Positions 47,690 through 59,998 of a stretch of 64,000 bases of DNA are shown here, one piece after another. The DNA comes from Anthostomella pinea (lineage: Eukaryota; Ascomycota; Sordariomycetes; Xylariales; Xylariaceae), in assembly GCA_963556695.1 (NCBI GenBank), contig CAUWAG010000008.1, positions 1,922,001 through 1,986,000 of the forward strand, written 5' to 3'. Numbering within the stretch: position 1 is the stretch's first letter; each line of letters starts with the position of its first letter. Made by a program: the position numbers and the translations under genes. The notes under the pieces are model-generated. The model ran no database searches. It saw only the letters and a list, made by a program, of their open reading frames with translations, and had not been told where the DNA came from.

Positions 47690-49350
47690 CGTGTTTATAA
47701 ATGAAGATTATAAAGCGGTGTCATGTTACTTGTTGCATTTTACCATGTTGCTTCTCGAAATAAGATAGCACCGACGAATGAATGCATACAACTGATTGAT
47801 TAAATAATTAAGGGGTAAAACGTATTATGGCATTAATCAATATTAAATAGTATCAGTATAAGCCAGTAAGATAGCAGCTATAGTTTAACTTACTTAATAG
47901 TGCTTTTTATATAACCCGTTCTTTTACTTTTTAAAGTTGAAGCTTAACTATATATATGAAATTGTGAGATTCTAGAAGGGTCACAAGCCTTGGGGGTGTG
48001 AGCGGTCGCTGCAAATGTTGTTGTCATTCTCAAATATGCTCGGCAGGGCTAATCTACAGCTAAATACCATACTGCACCATGCCAGGGTGGATCCACTGTT
48101 CCCTTGACAGCCCCCTAGTGGGTACTGCACCTAAGGGCACCATATCTGGGATCCAACATCTGACAGAAATATTACATTAACTTAGCTGTGGAAATCCAGG
48201 GGCCAGAATGGGATAGATGATAGTCTGTGTCTTGTCTATGGATCCATGAGGGAGATTCCCACCTAAATACAGGTGTGACAGCCCTTTGATGCCCTGCTGC
48301 CTGACAGCGAACAACAAACCTGCCACTGGTCACCATAATGAACCTTTCACCCCCTTTGGGCCCCTTTCATCCCTTTCACCTGGCGGACAGCTGCAGCCCA
48401 TACCTAACAGCACCACAATGCTCACATTAGCTGTTATTTTAATTGATAAGTAATTTTTATTCTATTTCAATAAACATATACTAGGATATTAACTTACTAC
48501 GGCAATAAGTAAACGTTTACCCGATAAATCATAATTATTGTGATGGTTGCTACGTCGCTACCATCGGTGATGGTCCTGGGATCACGTGACAGCACGTGAC
48601 CTCCTAGACGACTGGTTGTCTCCGACCCACTAGGGCTCTGAATTGTGGGGCGGACACACTTGTCTAGTTGCCCACCACATTTGGCTGTGCCGCTCGATCT
48701 TCTTTTTCCTCTTCAGCCAGAGATAGTTATACGTATATAGTAAACAAGGGCTTCTATGTCTTATTCACATATACAGAACGTCACAATTATATAAATATAA
48801 ATTCAGTTATGAACTCCGTTACTTATGCGTAAAAAACAACATGCGCATATTATCGGACTTATACTAATACTTTTAATATTATTAGTTAAAGTTTACACTA
48901 TATATAAAACCTTTTTGAACATTTGTTTATTTTATAAAAACACGACGATAAGTATAACAACTACCTACAAACATACGGCGTTTATATATTATCCTTATTC
49001 AAATAATAAAAAGTATAATATAAATCCCTTACGTTTTTATATGTATGTAGTTATGCGAAATCTCTTGTGGGAAAAAAAACATTTCCTATGGACTTTTTTT
49101 CTGCCAGTCAGAGGTCGCCGGGTAAGTTTCTTACAACGCAGGTAATGCTCATCTTCAAACAAAATAGCCTTCGTATCAATAACTATACTGGCTCGGTCCC
49201 AAGCTCGTTTATAGCTCTACACAACGCACAATTTCTTATACTAAGGTATACGTACCAGCTCGACACCATACGCGCTTTTCTATCGACGCCTTGAAAGTAT
49301 CTACTTTGACAACACGACATATTCATAAATTCACTAGTAATACTTCAATA
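47690..49350. repeat. AT-rich, RIP-like relic block
   Basis: The stretch is dominated by A+T with many TA steps, unlike the roughly 50 percent GC surroundings. A GC-neutral island sits at about 47.98-48.43 kb and a GC-rich solo LTR at 48539-48785. Frames at 48825-49145 encode Ile/Tyr/Lys-rich sequence, as expected of a transposon ORF mutated C-to-T on both strands. The element type cannot be named. Confidence 0.6.
48539..48785. mobile_element. 247-bp solo LTR with target-site duplication
   Basis: The element begins TGTGATGGTTGC and ends AGAACGTCACA, so its termini TGTGA/TCACA are inverted. It is flanked by identical ATTAT repeats at 48534-48538 and 48786-48790. Its base composition is normal while the flanks are extremely AT-rich, so it inserted after the flanks were degraded. 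It contains CACGTGAC twice near 48585-48600 and a run of ATACGTATATAG near the 3' end that could include LTR promoter signals. No internal retrotransposon sequence adjoins it. Confidence 0.8.
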
Positions 49351-49608
49351 TACATATAGCACTAGGTTAGTTCTACACATCTCCAGGCCTAACTTAATGA
49401 ACAGGAGAGGTGGGTTGGCCGCCAGCCACAAGACCATGGAAAAGTCACTCCGTTCTAGTTTTTGGACCCTCAAGGGATATCCTTTGCCATTGCGTGTCGA
49501 AGTACGTAGTGCTGGTTTTGGTGCACCTGAAATTGGATCCTGATGCAGGTGGTACCGCGGCGTGGTTGTAGGAACCAACTTCACGCCCACCCCTATTCCA
49601 AAAAGGCA

Positions 49609-49669
49609 AGCGTCCTCTCCTCAGAGAGCATCTCCTAGAGGACATGAATTGTCCTCTTTCGAGGACGCT
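49609..49669. repeat. Nested inverted repeat
   Basis: Outer arms AGCGTCCTC (49609-49617) and GAGGACGCT (49661-49669) enclose inner arms AGAGGACA (49637-49644) and TGTCCTCT (49650-49657) around a 5-nt loop. All arms match perfectly. Function unknown. Confidence 0.6.
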
Positions 49670-49961
49670 CCCCCAACGGTTAAGAAGGGGGAAATGAGGA
49701 CAGGGGCTTCCACGAAACGCATCTTCTGCATCAACCTCAAGGAGGATTATGACACGGCTCTCGGTTGATCGAGGAAACACTCATTGACAACTTGAAACTA
49801 TGGAGACAGCAAGCGCTCGACACGAATCCCGCATAATCACCCGTGCTTAGCGTTTAGTCCAGCAAAACAATGCCGGAATACTCACCACACCACTGCTTAT
49901 GTCACTGCAGACCACCCATCCTCCCACCAGATAGGGGCTCCGACGTGCAAAGACAACAATA

Positions 49962-50471
49962 TCAAGTCCCCCTCAACCTTCCCACAAGCTCCTCCAAGCC
50001 CTCCTTCGCATGCCGCAGGACAAGCACAGAAAGACCCTTCCAATTTTTCGTCCTCGGCACCCCGTCCTCATCATTATCATCATCCTCCCCCCGCCCCGAA
50101 GCCGCCGCCTCAGACGCCCGTCCCGCCTCCACGAGATACTCCTCGCGCGCAGCCTCCGTGCCACCCAGCGGCGCCACGACGCCGGCCACGCTCAACAGAA
50201 CCGCGTTCAGCAGGAGCCGGCACATGCGCCCGTTGCCGTCGAGAAAGGGGTGGACATTGACGAAACGACAGGAATACTGTGCCGCGAAAGCGAGCGGGTC
50301 CCCGATGCCCTCAATGCCCCCATTACCGCCACCACCAGCACCATCACCGCGTCCAACCGCTTCCACCTGCATCAGCTGTAAGGAGTGTTGATAATCCCGC
50401 ACAAGCCGCCGCATCTCCGCCCCCACGCTCCCCGGGTCCGAAAAAGTCGAATAATCACCTGGATTAAGCGG
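49962..50471 (-). pseudogene. Fic-domain protein, 3' part only
   Basis: The frame contains the Fic active site HPFLDGNGR in RFVNVHPFLDGNGRMCRLLL, the loop that binds ATP and transfers AMP to target proteins. Upstream it reads GDYSTFSDPGSVGAEMRRL. The C-terminal helix SVLVLRHAKEGLEELVGRLR ends at a TGA (49962-49964). A glycine run and an acidic EDDDNDED insertion are unusual. Upstream the frame meets TAA at 50472-50474, exactly where a dispersed repeat (copy C) lies. Possible earlier codons reading ALNSSLNHNIVLQWNKQP continue beyond. Either an intron was missed or the 5' half was disrupted by the repeat. Catalytic residues are intact, so a functional short form cannot be excluded. Confidence 0.6.
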
Positions 50472-50523
50472 TTACCCCAGAGAAACTCGAGTGGAATAAC
50501 TACCGGATGGCTGCTTATTCCAC
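50460..50523. repeat. Dispersed short inverted-repeat element, copy C
   Basis: Shares TGGATTAAGCGG (50460-50471) with copy A and has a perfect inverted repeat GTGGAATAA (50491-50499) / TTATTCCAC (50515-50523). Lies at the broken 5' edge of the Fic frame. Confidence 0.5.
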
Positions 50524-51565
50524 TGCAAAACAATGTTGTGATTCAAAGATGAATTCAACGCTTTGCTCAGGCTGGAAGACTCAGTAAGAACATTAAATAG
50601 GGCAGCGAAGCTTTCTCCGATGACTCACGCGCCTACCATCGCAAGCCACATAACCAAACTATAATTAAGAGAACGATTTCATACAAGCGAGATGTTCTGC
50701 AACTTATCCCACCAGAGTTGTGGTCCTGAATGTAGCCTCTTCGACAGCGAACGCGTGCTGTCTGTGCGTATTCGAGTATTCGTTGGACCGTCTCGTGGCT
50801 ACGCTTTCGCACCCAGGGTTTCGGCTCGTCGGCCCTCGTAAGGATTGCTTGCTTCTTCGGGCACCAGTAGACGGACTTAGGGGTGAAAACAGTCGCTATG
50901 GATGATCCAGTACCGACGGCATTTGACGCGTCGTGGGCTAGATACCAGAGCATAACGAATAGACATTACGTTGTCTCCAGATCCCATATGACACCAGACG
51001 GCATCCACACCAAGCTCCCGCTGGACGAAACCACCGCTCGTGATTGAGAAGCCCTAGGCTCACTGACTGTCCCTTTGGTGCAGACAGCCAGACAACTAAA
51101 GTCCTCGCTGTATATGCATCAACCTAGGAACCTCAACAGACTTTCCGCCTTGCACTCTCGTATATCCACCACAAGCGATCGCAATGTAAATGCTGTAAGT
51201 AGCAGCAAGGGATATTCTTTAGAAAAGCACATCGTGATTAGCTACGTACACTCCGGCTGGCAGGTCAGGCCAGTGTGATGCCAACTGTGAGAGACGCTCA
51301 GCAGTCCAGCCATCTGGCACGAGAACGCCGCCTCTGAATCGAAAACCTGTATCCTCAGCCCTCCAACGCCCATATTGGAGATCCTAGGTATAATGAGGTT
51401 CGACACTGCTTGCTGACCTCCCGAACTCCATAGTAATTTCCTGCAAAGCCATCAAGGGCGCACCAACCAAAGTGTGTCGGTCTAAGTGGTAAGTACATAC
51501 AAGCAAAACAGCTCCCAGAAGTAGTAGTACAGAACAGAATCGCGCGTGTCTAGCTCTCTATTCGA
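50524..51565. other. Spacer between Fic remnant and NTO1
   Basis: Minus frames at 50633-50953 may be decayed Fic 5' sequence but show no motif. The rest is the NTO1 3' UTR and unassigned sequence. Confidence 0.35.
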
Positions 51566-54500
51566 TCACCGTCTCCGAAAAGGCGCTTTACGCTTCTTCG
51601 CCTTCGCGGGCTTCTTCGTAGGGCTGGTGTTCGCCCCTCCTACAGCCGTGGCCGAGGCAGCAGGCGATGCTGTGATGCTGTCTTCGTTGTCGAGCTCAAC
51701 GCCAAGTCCTTTGATCTCATCTTCGTCGATTTCCGTGAGCTCCTCGCTAAGGCTGCGAACGGCATCACGGCCCTTCCACTGCTGTAGCACTGCAGAAGTC
51801 CCTTGGGGTTCGAACTCCTGCAAGTACCACGGATAACCACCCTCTGTGAGGGTGTCTGTTGGCTGTCGTCCCAGACTCCCATTGGACTGAGGAGGGGTAG
51901 GAGGTCCATGGTGTGAAGCAGATGGCGCAGCAACGTAGCCGTTAGTCGCTGGAGGTGTATCCAGCGACTGCACCCCATTGACAGATGGTAACTCTGGCTT
52001 CGTTCCTGATGGTTCTGTTTCCGAATTGCGGACAGGGTCCAAGGCTAACGGTGCATCTTCGACTTTAGCACTGACATCTGCTTCCAAGCTGGATGTATCA
52101 ACCTCAATGTTGCCATCCGCACGAGCATTCTGGCTGTCAGCATCAGTCATCGTAATGTCGCCTTGGGCGTCGTTCTCAACTGTGGCAGCGCCTTCTGCCG
52201 GGCCACCAACAGTTATTTCTGCAGCTGAAGAGTCAACCATGATCACGTCTTGGCTTGGCTCAGCTTCGCCATTTGCTTGGGAGGCTGTCTTGGGGCGATA
52301 TTCAAGACTTGTTTCGATCATGCCTTCTAGCTCTTGTTTGAAAGTGTCAAAAGGCCTGTGACTCGCCTCGGCCTCTAGGTGTAACGCCGTCTCGAGCTGA
52401 GGCTGAACAGATTTTAAGATTCTCTTGCCAAGTTTCTTACGATCTCGGTAATCAGAGAAGTCGTTCTTGGACGGTGTAGGCGCGACGAGTTCAAGTGTTG
52501 CCTGTGGTTCGGGCTCGGCTTCGGGCTCCGTATTTATGCCGATGTTGATGATTTCGCATAGATCATGAGCGAACGAGGGGGTCGTAGTATAGAATCGCTC
52601 ATCGATCCTGGTTTGCAACTTGATGAGACCATCATGGAAAAGACCCTTGTCCAGCCTGTATGTGGTTAGTGATGAATTGGACCAAGGCAAGTGTAGTGAC
52701 TCACATGATCGCTTTCTCGATGATTGGCGGAAGCAACTTGTGAATGGGGAAATAGCAGGTGTCAACAAATTCCTGCTCCATCTCGGCTGCTTCCAGCTTG
52801 AGCCGTTCGCGCTCTACTATCCCTTGGGACATGACTTTTAGTTGCTCGAGATCTGTCAGGAGAGTTTTGGCGAACTCGATCCTCCTCGACAGCCGTGCCT
52901 TGCCACCAGGGCCCATGGCTGCGAAGTCCCTTCGCGTAAGCTCCATAGAGGAGAAACTCTCCATTTGCAGTTGCAAGCGTTTCAACAGAGCTGCGCCGCG
53001 TCGCATCTCGCGCTTGAGGGTCCAGTAACGACAGGCATCACTAATAAACTCCTTCCGCTTGAGAAAGTTGAAGCGTTGCGATGATGCCTCTACAATTTCA
53101 AAGACTGCCTGGGGGATGACGGGAGCACCTGACGGCAACTTCCATATTGATTTTGCTGTTTGTCCCTTCTTGTCCCCGAGGACTGCTGAGAGCTTGGCTC
53201 CAGTCATCTGCGATTCGTCCGATGGGTGCTCGACCATAGCGTGGCGATGTGATGCTGCGATTGCCATGGCAGACGCCTGGCTGTTAGCCCAGATACGTTC
53301 GCCCATTGTCTTCTTGTAGTACTTCTTAGCCCTCTTGGTAGCTCGTACTACGTCGTTCTCTTTGGCGTATTCAGGGGGACAATGTTTGTCGCACAAGGCC
53401 TTCAGGTTTGTGTTGGTGTCGAGGACGTCCAATGCCCCTGAGCTGTTCTTCATTCTCAAGAACAGACGAGCACGACGAGCGCAAGTCACATGGAATGCCT
53501 GGTAGCATGCTTTGTTACCGCATTGGATGCAAGCACCCATTTGCTGGTTACAGATGTAGCAAGTCAGCTTCCAGCGACTCTTGGGCACCTTTTCGACGTC
53601 CATGACCGGCTCCATAAAGGTATGGTTGCCGAGGGTGATCTCTGGTACCCACATGGCACAGAGAAGATGAGCCCATTTGGACGAGTTGGTCTGCTTGAAT
53701 GCACCATCCGAGTTTGGGCAGAATATGCAGGTCTGAGATCTGTTAGCAGCTGTATAGAGGTAGAAACTTGTAGACAGGACTGACCGGGACGCCACGGCCA
53801 ATAAGCTGGCACTTCCGGCACAACCATTGGCCCTCGGGAATAAAGGGGACACCATAGCATTCCTGGTGGACCGCGAGATCGCAACCATCGCAGAAAACTA
53901 TTGCGTTTGTGTTTTCGCAGTCCCCGTCATCGCAAATTGCGCACTTGCTGTCTTGCTCCTCTCCAGCCTGCGGTTCGCCATTAACGGCCGCAGCGGAACT
54001 AGACCGGGGCCGATGCGTTTGCGGTGGTTTTGGATTGGGCTTTGGTATTCTCTTCTCGAGGGCGTGCCATTCCTTCTCGATCTTGGTAATCGTGATCTCG
54101 AAGACCTCCCGCGTCACTGGATTCCAACCTTGCTCCTTGCGGTGTGCATTGTACGACTCTAACCACATATCATCCTGTTCGTCCATGTCGTATTCAACGC
54201 GAGTGAGGTTGTTGGCCGGTTGGGGGGCAGGATCGCCGTCGATTCTGGCTGCGGTGGCGACGTCTGGTTCTTCATCGATGTTGCCTTCGTGGGCCTTGAT
54301 CAAGCGTCGATCAGGCCGTATGAAGTTGTCGCTCTCCTGATATCCCACGTTCATCATTGCCTTGTCGACATAGCGCGCTTGGCCGAACGTTTTGCTCTCG
54401 AACAATAATATGCGGTCGGTCTTGCGGTATGATGGCAGTTTGAGATCCAGCTTTTCCTTGTTGTTCTGGCCCTGGATGGGCAACGGCGTTGGGGTATTGG

Positions 54501-55233
54501 GCGCCGGGTTGGCGTCTCCACGTGTAGCGTATAGCGAGTCTCGCGGTTGTCGCATCGCCCGCCTTCTTGTTGGCGTCGTTGACACGAGGTCGAGTGGTGT
54601 GGCCATGGCGCTGTTGGCTTGGGCATTAGGCGTGCCCGAGCGGACGGCAGAGTTTGGGTCCTTCGAAGGGCTTCCAGCATCGCGTACATCTCCGCCGATA
54701 GCTTTGCCTGACGGGGTTCCTGGCATGGGCTTCGCAGTGCCATCGACATCTTCGGCATGAAAGAGCATGAATGTGGCGTCTATGTCTAGATTCGGGTGGA
54801 ATTCTTCCCAGCCGCGTTCTTCTCTGGGTTTGTAGCCTTCGCTCTGGACGACGGCGGCAGCCACGGCTGCGGCAGAGCTGATGGGCATCTCATCATCTGC
54901 ATCGACTCGCGTTGCAGTGCGAATGCGTGTGCTGCGCTCGCGCGTCGGAGGGAAGAAGGAGGGGGTCGGCATGTCGTTGCTGGGTAGACTTTGGCGGGCT
55001 CTGGAGCGACCGGTAGTGGTGGCAACAGGAACTGGATCGGCTGGCTCCTCGAATCTCCCACCACCTCCAGGGCCACCAGGAACGTATCTTCGTCGCTTGG
55101 GAGGGGGCTCGGTGGCGGCCACGATGCTACTATCCCTGGCGCGTCGCGTCGTGCTGCCGGTGGATACCAGGCTGGGCCGACTGCGCTGGCGGCCATAGGA
55201 TGCCTGCCTTGGTGTTCTCGGACTCGGTGCCAT
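51566..55233 (-). CDS. NTO1: NuA3 histone acetyltransferase complex subunit Nto1 (PHD/ePHD)
   Basis: Nto1 is the BRPF-like scaffold of NuA3, reading H3K4/K36 methylation and directing H3 acetylation. Exons 53785-55233, 52705-53732 and 51566-52655 join in phase to 1188 residues. The start MAPSPRTPRQASYG is the first ATG giving a disordered basic tail; the longer upstream frame is leader. Residues about 270-420 contain the enhancer-of-polycomb-like block (ARYVDKAMMNVGYQESDNF, YDMDEQDDMWLESYNAHRKE). PHD1 (about 430-478) shows CAICDDGDCENTNAIVFCDG. The ePHD (484-600) shows CIFCPNSDGAFKQT, WAHLLCAMWVPE, CYICNQQMGACIQC and AFHVTCARRARL, the PZP module. The C-terminal 400 residues are mostly disordered and acidic and end in a Lys/Arg cluster. 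No bromodomain is recognisable. Confidence 0.93.
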
Positions 55234-57439
55234 GTCGTGGCGGGAAGGTGCGCGAGACGATGAGAATGCGATGAGGGTGGACAACCTTAAGGCAGGGCAG
55301 GTCAGGGCAGCTAAATCAGCGCGTCGCAAGGGGCGCGAGAGAGGGGCTCGGGTGAGGCGTCGGGCGGCAAAAAGGCATTGGAGAGGGGCTTGTCGGAAAA
55401 CTAGCGGGCGCACAGATGGTATTGTGAGAGGTTATGCTATGATCCGGAATCGACAAGCAGCAGGCACGTGGAGGAGACGTCGTCGAACGAGGGCAGAGGG
55501 CAGAGGGCTTGGGAGGACGCGCTGGTGAAGTCAGGTTAGTCGGCCAGAATGCAGGAGAGGCTCCATTCATTAGGTAAGCGAGCCGGGCGATAAGCCAATC
55601 TAGGCAATCAAGCCACCTGCAGTTCCCCACTCCACCCACTCCAGTCCCAGGAGTGCTCCGTGCACCTGCATCTCCAAGCCTCCAACCTGGGGCCCCGCAC
55701 ATAAATAATAATAAAACATCGTGGCCGACCACATTTTGGTCCTTAAAAGTTAAATGTCTTCTTATCATCACCGACAAGCTTTTCCTTGGCTGCTCTTGAT
55801 CATTGTAAACCGTCGCAGGTACAGGTGTGATACATGAGGCGGCTTAAGGTCCCGTGTTGCCGACAAGTCAATGCTAATGGTATCACTTCGCTTCTGTGCT
55901 GTGTCCTAGGTACGTACACGAGGGTGTATGAGTGGATTGAACCTCGGGACATTTCACGGCATCATTATATTCACTACTGTCCTCACCAGACATCAGAGAT
56001 CGTTAGTGTAGCCTGGCGTAACTAGAGCATTGTTCATCTGACTCACTGCACCGTAGGTACCAATGTAGAGTCACAATCAGCAACTGCAGGTGCTTGTACG
56101 TCTTGCCCACCAGTTCTCGAAGTTGTAGTCCGGATCGTGTTATGTCCTGCGCGCCAATCAGATCACCGGCGCAAAGCAGGATCGGGGCAGGACTCCAGGA
56201 CATTGACGAAAAGGGCAACCCGCATTTCAACCTTCAAAGGTATTAGTTTCAGCCCTACCGGTCGTCTCAGAGTCATCACTAACTCTACCGTGTCTAGCGC
56301 CCCCTTGTCTCCGACTGCCACTGGCTGCTGTTCCTGCATCTGTTGCTAGGTAGATCTGGATCTTGGTTGTCCTCGAGTTTCGCCTATCAAGGTGCCTGTC
56401 CGTCATGCGTATAGTAATAAGTACAGTACCTACAGCTGTACCCGCCCTCCTCGTGCGTGGCCGTCGCTAAACCTATCAATGGCTTGGCTCTTCCTCGATA
56501 TTCCTGCAATGACTCCATACCCTACCGTCTTTTTTCTTACCACTCGTTAGCGACTACCTACATTGCTTCCCGTCGGGTGTCGGGTCGCATCATTGCCCTA
56601 CTATACAACTGGTCGCTTCCGTATATTCTGACTATTACATATCGTCATTCGTACCTCAACCACCTCGCTCTCTCCATTGTCAAACGCCTCGGGGCATATC
56701 AAAATATGCCAAGCACAGCAATGTATCAACCTGCAAGAAGCGGCGTTGCCTTCTATTTGAAAGTACCTAAGTGAATGTCTGCAGAGGATCTCGCTCTCTG
56801 ACGATGTTCTCCAACGAAACCATTAGCAAGGAGTAACTTAGTAAGTGAGCTGGGCAATCCACAACAATCTCGTTGCAGACCAGATCAACTTGAGGACATC
56901 GATTGACCTGGGCCTTAGTACCTAATGCTTGTCTCTCCTTGGATCGCAGGGCTGACAGGTCCGATGAAAGTGCGCGTGTACTTACTTGAACCAACACTCC
57001 TCTCGTCTCATCAAGCAGAGCCGAGGAGGCAGCAAGGTAGATGCACTGGCATGCATATGCGCCGTTCCATCTCACGAGTCAGACGTCACCGTCCGGACCC
57101 CGTATGAGCAGCAGGCCGACATTTCGATAACACCAGCAGTCGTTCTGAGACAATTCATGATGATACATTGATAGCCTGTATATTCATCGACATAGTTCGT
57201 TCGGCCATGTGGTGGAATCAGCGACCGGCCCGCGCATTTGAATGCAACATAACCTATTAGGTCAGCTACCTTAGGTTATCTTACCTCCATGCACCCCTGA
57301 GGACCCCTATGGTCGCAGAAAATTGACCAAGGCAAAAGCGCCGTGGTCAGAATTACTGGGCGTGAATACACCCATCCCATGAGTCTCCGTCCGGCATGCT
57401 TCTCTATTGATTGTTAGATTCCAATGCTATATGTTTCAT

Positions 57440-57600
57440 AGATGGAATAAAGAACCTGGAACAAGCAGCTTCGATCCGAAAGCCATTTTTGGTGCTTATT
57501 TCAGAGTGCTTATTCCGTTTATAATAGATATGGCCCCTCGCTTACTGAACGAGGGGTGTACGGAGACTTCTGGAGGTTCAGTGTAGCGTGGATACCTAGG
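57440..57600. repeat. Dispersed short inverted-repeat element, copy B
   Basis: Contains GATGGAATAAAGAACC, GTGCTTATTTCAGAGTGC, then a perfect 7-bp hairpin CCCCTCG/CGAGGGG, then GGAGACTTCTGGAGGTTC. The order and spacing match copy A at 23.96-24.12 kb. Differences are mostly transitions. Confidence 0.5.
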
Positions 57601-58377
57601 GCCACGTTCGCAGGAGAGCAGAGGAAGCCCCAACCGCTGCGTCCTAGATGACCACGGGCAAAGAGCCCACGTGGCCTCAGATCAATCCTCCTGCTTACCA
57701 GCGCTCACTTCCGCTGCAGGTGGGTTAGTATCTTTCGCGCAGCTGGCGACTCGATGTTTTGGCCGCCGTGGTTGCTCTTTTCGGGGCGGGTCTTGTACAG
57801 GTCCTTGTGTCGGCCCGCGTACTGGGCCGCTTGTCTGCCTCCCGGCCGTGTGGGATGACGACTTTTGGCCCTTCGGCCCTGGCTTCGCTTCTGCGCTGTT
57901 GGTAGTTGTGAGTTGCTAACAAGATTCAGCCGTCACTGGAAGCCCATCACCGGTACTACTGAGTAGGGAGACATGCGACGGGATCGAATAGGGGTATGCG
58001 TTATATCAAGGGCTTGGTGTGGTTGTTCGAGTCGTTGAGCGCAGGTCGTGATGGGTTCGGTAGTGGGCATGTGCATGTGATTTATGCCAGCTCTTCTTTG
58101 GTAGTTCGATTCAAGGTAAGCGGTATATCCGTCCATGGATTTAGAGACTTGAGTAGATGAGCGAATGATGAAAAGGCTGGCGCTGACTATTGCTGAAGGC
58201 TAGTCGGATGGCACGACAAGACAGCCTGATACACTGTATGATCACTGTACAGTAAACCACCAACAGATGTAAGGCTGGCCCTGAAGGAAATCGCATATAC
58301 TGGTCGTCTATTTTATCTCGTCTACTATACAGATTCTAAGCACGAGACTCTGCCCTTTACGTAGACGTCCTCGGCCC

Positions 58378-58488
58378 TCGCAGATGGCGCCGAAAGGCGA
58401 TTCTTGACTTGGAGTATTTTCCGCATTCTGGGCAATATCGACCGTTTCGCTCATCTGAGATGACATGCAGTTCTCCACCCCTGAAAAT
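58378..58488 (-). other. Possible exon with partial C2H2 motif
   Basis: A minus frame following a TTTTCAG acceptor reads RNGRYCPECGKYSKSRIAF, then RRHLRG and a stop. It has two Cys and one His at zinc-finger spacing but lacks the second His. No flanking exons could be joined. Could be the end of a small unrecognised gene or chance. Confidence 0.2.
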
Positions 58489-59998
58489 CAGTTATTCTCT
58501 CTCATGTTGCGCTCAACAGCCAGCTCATTACATAACGTAAGTGATCTTGTAGTTCATACGGATCCCGGAATTCTGGTCGTTCAATACACAACGGAGAATG
58601 GCACCTGATAATGGCGAAGTCAGTCGTGCACCGGGCAGCCAATGGATACGAGGCGGCCGCAGCACATGATAAATGAAATAGAGCTCCCAGGTCATGAGCC
58701 GTAGCCCGAGGGGAAGTTTATTGAAGCCAGTAACTAAAAGAACGGCACACACATAAAGCACCCAAACCGACGCTCAGACAAGGACATAACGTTACCATCG
58801 CAGTCTTCCTACCACAGCTCGTCGACGCCACAACACCGCTGAAGCCTGAAGGCTGAAGAGACTGTCCCACCAAGCAGCGCGCAAGCTTCGCAGGGCCGCC
58901 AGTATTCGGCTCTCGAGTCGGCAGCTCATAAATTCCCACAGAGACGATGCTCATACACCGTCTCCCCCTCATGGCAGACCGAAAGGGTAGGATGCTCGCC
59001 ATCAGTACGATTTGTTTTTATTTCTTAAGCTCCAGTGCCCAGTGCCGCCTGAAATGCGACATTCAGAGATGACGCCGGATCACAGTGTAAGGTCGGACAG
59101 AGGGTGTTGACCTACGCCCAAGTAGCACGGTGTATAACACGCATTAATGAGCAGGAGAGCGGACGGTTAGAAATGCGTTAATGAGTATACTATCAGACAA
59201 CGGCAGCTCACGTAGGGTCATATCAAGCTTATGTACATTATACATATGCCCCAGCACATCTACATTCACAGATGAAGTCATAATTCAGCAAAGCAGAACA
59301 GCGCAGAAGTGTATCTTTTCATTAAGCACGATCCTCTTTACTCCGAGCCGGCCGTCAGGCGAGAACGCCCCTTTTGCCCCCCTTGCAAATGCAGAAGACG
59401 AAGACCAGAACAGAAGTACATGATAATGCCCAATCAACATATCTCATATCGTTCGTATCCCGTATGCCACGAAGAAATGAAGACCGGGTACTGGTATCGA
59501 AAAGAACAATTGCCACTGCGGGGAATTTGGAGGAACAATGTGAAAAATCAGACATGACCTGAATCTCTATCCAGAACCGCAAAGGCGGAAAACAAGGAGG
59601 TTGTAGCTGAGCACAACGCCGCCCTGCTCGTCTTCCTTCAGGGAAAGTCTACCTGTCTGGCGGAACTTCTTTCCGCACATGGACACGAGGGGCCATCTTC
59701 CTTCCAAGGGGGATTGCGCGACAGTGACCATCTAGCACAGGTAGGAGATCGCAACCGAAAGGGGAGATTAACCGAGACTGCAGCAACGCAGTATGCAAAT
59801 GCGACTCATAAGCAACGATGACCATCCTTCCCCTCAACGCCGAACGCTATGCTCCTCGAGACCAACAAGACAATAATGCAACAACAAAGGGTGTATCTGT
59901 AAATGCAAAAGCACAAATGGGTATGGTTGATGCTATCAACAGGGCCGCTGGAGAGCGGAGAGAAAGGGGCAAGGCAGACCGAACGCAACGACTGATTC

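Larger units (their letters stand above)
43218..49961. other. Gene-poor accessory region, 6.7 kb
   Basis: Starts with the PP1 promoter (43.2-44.9 kb), which carries several microsatellites: GGAT units near 44445, GGACCGT units near 44505, TGCATTG units near 44812 and GTGA units near 45021. From 45.9 to 47 kb there are eroded coding frames (listed separately). From 47.69 to 49.35 kb the sequence is strongly AT-rich. No intact protein gene was found. Confidence 0.5.
55234..59998. other. Gene-poor region, 4.8 kb
   Basis: Promoter of NTO1 at the left edge. No gene supported between. A dispersed repeat copy lies at 57.44-57.60 kb. A minus-strand piece at 58378-58488 resembles half a C2H2 finger. 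Other frames are short and mutually overlapping. The right edge is the LRR gene 3' UTR. Confidence 0.4.

Noticed and set aside
47997..48426. Candidate element bounded by TGTGAGC and GCTCACA
   Set aside because: The 7-bp ends are perfect inverted repeats, but no target-site duplication is present and the borders do not coincide with a composition change.
48825..49145. 106-codon plus-strand frame in AT-rich DNA
   Set aside because: Ile/Tyr/Lys composition is that of AT-rich degraded DNA, not a gene.
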